Of a stretch of 64,000 bases of DNA, positions 58,301-64,000 are shown piece by piece. The notes beneath the pieces were generated by a model. The model saw only the letters and a program-made list of their open reading frames with translations. It did not search any database and was not told the origin of the DNA. The first letter of the stretch is position 1. The number at the start of each line of letters is the position of its first letter. Both the position numbers and the translations under genes were made by a program. This DNA comes from Heterodera schachtii (Eukaryota > Nematoda > Chromadorea > Rhabditida > Heteroderidae): contig SIJG01000046.1 of the NCBI GenBank assembly GCA_023374025.1, positions 274,707 to 338,706 of the forward strand. Reading direction: 5' to 3'.

Positions 58301-61300
58301 ACTCACGTCTCACGGCTTTTTATTAATTTTTTGCTTTTATCATGAAAACATGCAAAATGTTAATTAAAGCTAAAGGTCCGTTCCCTAATTATTAATTGAA
58401 CTGACTAATTAAGGCAAAAGAAATCGCCAATTGGCCCAAACTTTTTTGCACTACATTTATTCTGAGTTTAAACCGGAAAATATAAAGGAAATAAGCCAGG
58501 AATTGTTGAGTGATCGGAAAATGGAAATGCAGTCGCTCTGTTGGTTTTTGGTCGAAGCAGTTCTTTTTTTGCTATTGGAGGCCAAAGCGATGAAAGAGCC
58601 GCCGGGGTCGAAATTTGACACCGAAATTGAAACTCAAACGATAACATTTGAAGAATTGGTTAATGGAATGGGAAGCAGACGCAAAATTGAACAGATATAC
58701 ACCCTGTGGCAATTCAGAAATTTTATGCTAATGAACAAAAGGTTATGGAAAAACAGCGAAAAGTGGCGGAAATTCATAGCGGAAGAATACGGAGTAAATT
58801 GGGTAAACTTATTAACATTTAATAATTTAATTTAATTTAATTTAATTTGAAAATGAAGGATAATGATGAAACGGAATTGGTCGACAGATGGAAGGAAGTT
58901 GCGTTTGACTCAAATGAGGCCATTCGGATTTACAGCGAATTGAGAGGCAACGGAAAAATTGAGCTGATTCAGTACATTGGCATTAGCATGCTTATTGGCC
59001 TCTCCAAAGAGATTCAGCGATACTATTGCAATTTGTCCAAACTGGTAAAGATGGAAAGTGCGAAAAAAGATTTGGCCGATTTTGTTGGGACTGAAATGGC
59101 CATAAAGTTGGAAGAAAAATTCCCTGAAATTTTGAAAATTGGTAAGAATAATAAGTCTAAGTAACAGGTCCAACCAACCTTTACTATACATCTAATTATC
59201 ACATTTAAAATATTAATCTGAAAATCTTTTAAAAAATGATCCCGAGGCATTTTAAGTTCATTAACAATGCGTAGGGGGTAACGGAAATTTGGGCAGAAGT
59301 GGACAAATGGACAGTGGAAGAATGAATGAAAATTTTGAAAAATATTAAGGCAATTCATGAATTAAAATTGTTCAAGTCATTTTGCTAACGTTTCTCAAAA
59401 ATAAGTAGCAAAATTTAAACAGTCAATTTTATGTCCATTGTTCAAATGATCTTGTTTCAGGCATCAATTCTCTATCGATTAGAAAGTTAGGATGATTGGC
59501 TATATTAAAACACAGAAATTTTAATTTTAAAATTTTAATGCGGCACAAAAAACTGATTTAAAATTGTTAAGATTTCAAAGTTTGGAATCGTTATGATATA
59601 ATATTTTCCTTCTCATATTTGACGAATTCATTAAAAAGGTTTTACTTATTAAATTTTCAATTCTTTTAAGAGTTTCCTGAACCGACCATTCAATCGCAAC
59701 TGTTCCAAAACTATTTGAAGCATAAAACGGGCACTTATCAGCAACTAATTGCCCTTGCGCGTTTTGCCTTTCCATTCCATATTTATTTTGCAAAAACTCA
59801 AATTGAACAAATTCCAAAGAATGGTGGTGCCGGTCAAAACATTGAAAAACTTCAGAAAGCGTTAAGGCGTAGGCTGAATAAACTATTATTGGCTCATATT
59901 TACCCCGCAATTGGGCAAAGCGACCAACGAATTTGGGCATTGTGCGTTTTGGAGGGATTTCGTCACCTCACGACGGAAATTACACCTGAAAAAGGCACTA
60001 AAGCAAACAAAGGGAAAAGGAAAATTAGTGAGAAAGAAATTCGTGAATGGGACGCGGACGCAAAATGTGCCGACATAAAGGGACAGCTGATGGCATTCCA
60101 AGTGGGAAAACGGCACAAAGAGAGGGGCGAGGGGGGGGGGGGGGGGGTAATTAATTAATTGCCAGCTAAGCGGGGGTAACATTGACCAATTTAAAATTTT
60201 AATATCTAAACTGTTTTAATAGGAACGACAAATTTCACTCAAAGATGTTTACAATAAGTATTTGACCTTTTTAATTAAAAATGACTGTGGCCAACTCAAA
60301 AAATTCATCATGGAAACTCGTGGGGCACGGACACGATTATGGAAGTTAATTGGTGGCAAGAAGCAATTTGAGATCAACTTTAGAAACGAATTAACAAATA
60401 AACAAGGTGCATATTTTAAGACTTTTTATATCTATTCCATGAATGTCATTGTTTTAGGTCATAATATCGTATTTTAATTGTGAATATCGTTTATGTATTT
60501 TTTTAAACTTTTGCATTATTTTTTCATAAAATTTACAAAAATAATTTTGGGCATTTAAGCAAATCGCCTTATAATATCTTTACGCAATTATATCAACCGA
60601 ATATTTATTTAATATTATTAAATAAATAAAAATCATTTATTAAACCTTTCAATTTAATCCAAACCAACTTATTTTCCATTCAGTTTTTGATGATAAAACA
60701 CTAAAAAGCAATTATTTGGAGGCACTGTTCAGCGATGATTATGCAGTCCAAGTGGTTGCCAAGTTGTCCTGTTTCATCTCCGTTTTAGTCCGTTGGGTGG
60801 ACAGCGAAGTGACACCGGCAAACCCAAACAGAAGCATTGGTCTGAGGCAAATTGGCGAATTGGTGTGGCCAAGTGCCAGAAGACAATTTGAATTTATGTA
60901 CGATGAATTTGCAGACGTTTCATTTGAGGAATTGGCGGTGAAAAGTCAATTAGTGAGAGAAATGGCCAAAGGGCTGAGGGATTTTTTGGAGGCAAAAAGG
61001 CACGAGAAAAGTGCCGAAAAGTTGGACACTCGTCCAGTGGTCTTTACGGAAAAGGGCAAGCAGAAGGAGCACCTAAGAATAAGGTCGGGTAAAATAACGG
61101 GTCAGAAAATAAGGACGGACTATTTGCTGACGGAGTATCAACAAATGGCTGACATGGCACGGCAGAGGGCGTCACAAATGGCACTCAATGAGGGCATGGA
61201 GGACGAAGCGGACGAGGGACTGGCCGAGGGGTTGGAGCAGTGGCTGCGCATGACCCACTGGAATACTCTGCTCGTAATACTTCAAGATGACGAATTTCGG

Positions 61301-64000
61301 GGCAGTCTCAACAAGGGCAAGCATTAATTACTTAATTACCAAGAAGCAGACGCTTCTCTCGTCTGTATTACCATCGGCGAGGATAATGTGCCAAACCATG
61401 CCCATTCTCCCAATCGTTTTTATTTAAATACTCAAATAAAAATTTAGGATTGATGAATGAAGACAATGCGAAAGATCGTCTGGAGGAATTTATTGGCGCC
61501 GAGAAAACAGAAAAAGCTCAATTACTGCTTAGCTTAAATGGGGAAGAGTACAAAGGATTTGTGAAGGAAATGAAAGAGAAAGAGAAACTGGAAAAGAGTG
61601 AAGAAGAAAAAGAAAGAAACAAAAAGAAAAGAGAAGAGGCGGATGAAATAATGAGAAAACTAATCGAAGAGGAAAGAAAAAAAGAAGAATTGAAGAAAAG
61701 AATGGAGGAAATGCAGCGAGAGAAAAAAGAAAGAAGACTGAAGCAGAGAGAGTTGCAGAGAATGAAAGAAAAAGAGACCGAAATGGACAAAGGGGACGGA
61801 AGAGAGCAACAGATTGAAGACAGAGAAGCTAGTGAAGGAAGTCAGAGCGAGGAAAATAGTTCTTCTTTGGCAGAGAGTTTTGTCATAACGCCAAAAAGTG
61901 TACTGAAAGAAAATGAGGAGCAGAACGGAGAGAAAGAAAATAAAGAAAAAAAGAAAAATGAATTATTATTTGGAAGAGAAGAATGGCAAAATGAGTTGAG
62001 CAAAACAAAACTGATCGGTGAGTTATTTGGGGAGCAGGGGGTAGGAGACCGAGATTGATCACTAATGGCACATACCGTATTTGCTCTTTTTATCCCCCCG
62101 TCTCCATTAATCCCGCCGTCTCCAATTATCCCCCCCTTTCTAAGGGGTTTGAAAAATAATCCCCCCGTCTCCATTTATCCCCCCGGGGGATAAATGGAAT
62201 TTTTATTTATCAAACAATTTTTTCCAAAATACAATAGTAAAAAATGCTAAAAAAAATGCCAAAACAATGGCGAAAAGTCCGAATACATGAAAATCGACTT
62301 AAAACAACATTTATTAATGTAAAAACAATTGAATTTTTTTTCCGGTGACCATTTTTCTCATTTCAACGCATGTGCACTTTTTTTGCAGCGCTTTTTTCCA
62401 AAAAACAAAGTGGGGGGGGGGGGGGGGGGGGTCCGGCGGTGCCAATAGGCGCCGACGGGGAAGATTTTTTGAAAATTTGAAGCAATTTCTTTAAAGCATT
62501 TTGGGCAATTACACTATTTGTTAACAAATTTTCACACCAATTTTTACAATTTTGAGCCAATTTTTTTTTTTAAAGTTTTGGGGGGCCGGCCGGCGGTGCC
62601 GACAGGCGCCGGGAAATTTTTTTTGAAAATTGGGAATTTTGGTAGCATTTATATTAGCGAAATAAATCATTAAGCATAAATAATTTTAAAAACTTTGGGG
62701 AAGCTTGAAAATAAAGGACAATCTTAGAAAAAAGGACATTTTAGCTTTCTAAGATACGGCCCCTCCAAAAAAGGACACTTGGGAACTCTGTTCTTAGGGG
62801 TGTATTTTTTGAAAAATTTTTAGGTCGATTCTTAGGGGTGTGTTTTTTGATTTTCTTGCATTTTTTTTGAGAAATTTTCCAAAAAATATATGTTTGGGTT
62901 TGGATTTTCAATATTTTTAAAAAGATTTACGAAAGAACGAGCAGAAAGGAGAGAATGAAAATGAAGAAACAAAGAAAAATGAATTATTATTCTGGTAGAG
63001 AAGAATGGCAAAATGAGTCGAGCAAAACAAAACTGATCGGTGAGTTATTTGGGGAGCGAGGGTAGGAGACCGAGATTGATCACTAATGGCACGATATTAG
63101 CATCCGCAAAGTTATATCAATGATTCATAATTTACGGAATATAAATTCTGACAAATTTATTGAAAATGTATACAGTTTTCCTTAAAAATTTAATTAAAAT
63201 TCTCAAATATTTCCTGGCAGCGTGTGTCTTTACCGCCTGTCCCCAAAATTTCTTTAATTTTTTATATTTGATATTTTCGTTACTAATAATTAAAATATGA
63301 ATATAGTAAAAAAAATAACGAGTTCTTTTAAGGTCATGGCAAGTAAATATTTAAAGTATTTATTCTTTGTAAAGCTGGCTTAAATTTATCATAAAATTTC
63401 AAGGACTTAAGAGATAAAAAATAAAGGAAAACCACAATTTAAAATAACTATTTCTTTTAAATAATGTTATTGTTTCATTTTAAGATTTTACATCTGATCA
63501 GTTTTTACATGAAAAAATTTATGCATTTCTCAAAAATCCATCAGAGGCAAAGAAACACATGTTAGACATTGGGGTATTCGTAAACGAACTTCGGCATCGG
63601 ATGGAAATGATCAGACAATTAAGCAAATTCGAGGGAAATTTGGAAATGGAATGGGCAGAAATTGCCGTAAAAAGAGAAAAAATGACTAAAATGGATGAGA
63701 AATGGACGCAAATGAAAATGGAATTGATGAGGGATAATTTGATCAGAGATCGGACACAATTTGAGGGAGTGATCAGCAACATGTACCGTCTTTTGAAGCA
63801 AATGATTTCAATCGGAGAAGCGAAAGAATTGCAAGAAGAAAAGGAAGAGAGGAATATGGTGGCCAATCAGTGGGCTACGGTAAGGCGAGAATCAAACGCG
63901 GAATGGGAAGAAGGTACGGTAGAAGACGGCGAAAAAGCCGCGATCCAATCGGTCAAAATTCAATTGCACAAGAATAAATTGGCAAAAGCAATCTTTTCGG
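52395..64000 (+). CDS. Giant modular secreted protein, previously unrecognised family (continues past window)
   Basis: Fourteen exons can be chained: 52395-52674, 52720-53114, 53317-53575, 55543-56172, 56216-56701, 56845-57536, 58072-58141, 58414-58793, 58859-59141, 59671-60101, 60223-60406, 60684-61304, 61448-62017, 63485-64000 (open). They encode about 1,930 residues. Exon 1 has a signal peptide (SLSLFFLLFLIVLISSNFVFC) and a Lys-rich linker. Helical modules follow. Each starts and ends at a phase-1 intron, and four are split by a phase-0 intron. A motif recurs near module ends or starts: DLADFVGTEMAIKLEEKFPEIL, VLGEMIGRKYLTLLDDEFPEIM, RTRLWKLIGGKKQFEINF, KTRLLRLVGSRERIEELD and DRLEEFIGAEKTEKAQLLL. 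Exon 6 has a long Glu/Lys tract and exon 13 a charged coiled coil. Donors at 56172 and 61304 are non-ideal, so the locus could be more than one gene. No known domain is recognised. Confidence 0.6.
53761..54379. mobile_element. hAT-type MITE (CAGGGCTGCC termini)
   Basis: A 619-bp element starts CAGGGCTGCCAAAA and ends TTTTTGGCAGCCCTG, with a perfect 8-bp duplication TTAATAAT (53753-53760 and 54380-54387). The interior is packed with TTTTGCATATTTT repeats, including a 51-base near-perfect tandem around 53990-54090. These produce Phe/Tyr-rich spurious ORFs. It lies in the intron between exons 3 and 4 of the modular gene. Confidence 0.93.
55430..55487 (-). repeat. tRNA-like relic lacking the anticodon arm
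   Basis: The minus strand reads an A-box-like TATAGTTCAATGGTA, then directly a T-arm-like GGTTCAATTTCC and CACCCGGGC. The anticodon arm is missing. It resembles the tRNA-like gene at 14962-15032 and is probably another decayed family member. It lies about 56 bases before exon 4 of the modular gene. Confidence 0.5.
62074..62937. repeat. Repeat cluster between duplicated exon ends
   Basis: Contains the inverted GGGGGATTATTTTTC family (62079-62200), two degenerate GC hairpins (62435 and 62592), a G20 run (62412-62431) and AT-rich 'cttaggggtgtattttttga' tandem segments (about 62790-62870). The whole block lies between the two copies of the exon 13 end. Confidence 0.6.
62938..63092 (+). pseudogene. 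Duplicated 3' end of modular-gene exon 13
   Basis: About 155 bases repeat 61917-62072, including the exon end (GAATGGCAAAATGAG...CTGATCGGTGAGT), the donor and the following 'ggagaccgagattgatcactaatggcac'. This copy has a TAG where the original codes Gly-Arg-Glu, plus other differences, so it is unlikely to be used as an exon. Confidence 0.75.

Overview
This is an AT-rich nuclear contig from a nematode. The evidence is short introns ending in TTTCAG, TTTTAG or AAG, a nematode-like tRNA-Asn, a TIL-domain protease inhibitor, a CYP13-like cytochrome P450, a cathepsin B and a SIX homeobox gene. Several small genes with signal peptides fit a parasitic, perhaps plant-parasitic tylenchid or cyst, nematode. 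That assignment is inference, not proof. All gene models below were built by eye from ORF segments, splice sites and reading-frame phase.

Layout. 1-5.3 kb: two copies of a ~3.1-kb repeat around a Lys-rich secreted peptide exon (minus). 5.97-6.30 kb: a two-exon TIL inhibitor. 8.29-13.64 kb (minus): a 13-exon cytochrome P450 with all signature motifs, a poly-Gln insertion and one intron lacking an AG acceptor. 14.8-15.5 kb: a three-exon Cys-rich secreted protein whose first intron holds an antisense tRNA-like gene. 16.96-18.67 kb (minus): methylthioribulose-1-phosphate dehydratase (methionine salvage), with a hAT-type MITE in an intron. 19.58-24.46 kb: a probable seven-exon secreted, low-complexity/helical protein. 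26.4-35.1 kb: an LTR retrotransposon with 288-bp LTRs. 35.1-37.3 kb: a small secreted protein gene carrying a 1.3-kb purine microsatellite. 38.8-41.9 kb: a seven-exon cathepsin B-like protease. 43.4 kb: tRNA-Asn(GTT). 43.7-46.2 kb: two hAT-type non-autonomous elements. 49.2-51.6 kb: a SIX homeobox gene with a foldback-like element in an intron. 52.4-64.0 kb, running off the edge: a giant modular secreted protein of at least about 1,930 residues.

Two things stand out. The first is the LTR retrotransposon. Downstream of its truncated protease/RT/integrase region it carries two long ORFs that together encode a broken UPF1-like superfamily 1 RNA helicase ending in a CCHC zinc knuckle. The second is the 52-64 kb gene. 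It has a signal peptide, then helical modules almost all bounded by phase-1 introns, with a recurring motif (basic/Leu, then hydrophobic-Ile/Val-Gly, then a Leu/Phe helix). I recognise no known family in it.

The rest is dense in non-autonomous transposons. Four have 8-bp (in one case 7/8) target-site duplications typical of hAT elements. There are also tRNA-derived relics, a dispersed GC-rich hairpin and several minisatellites.
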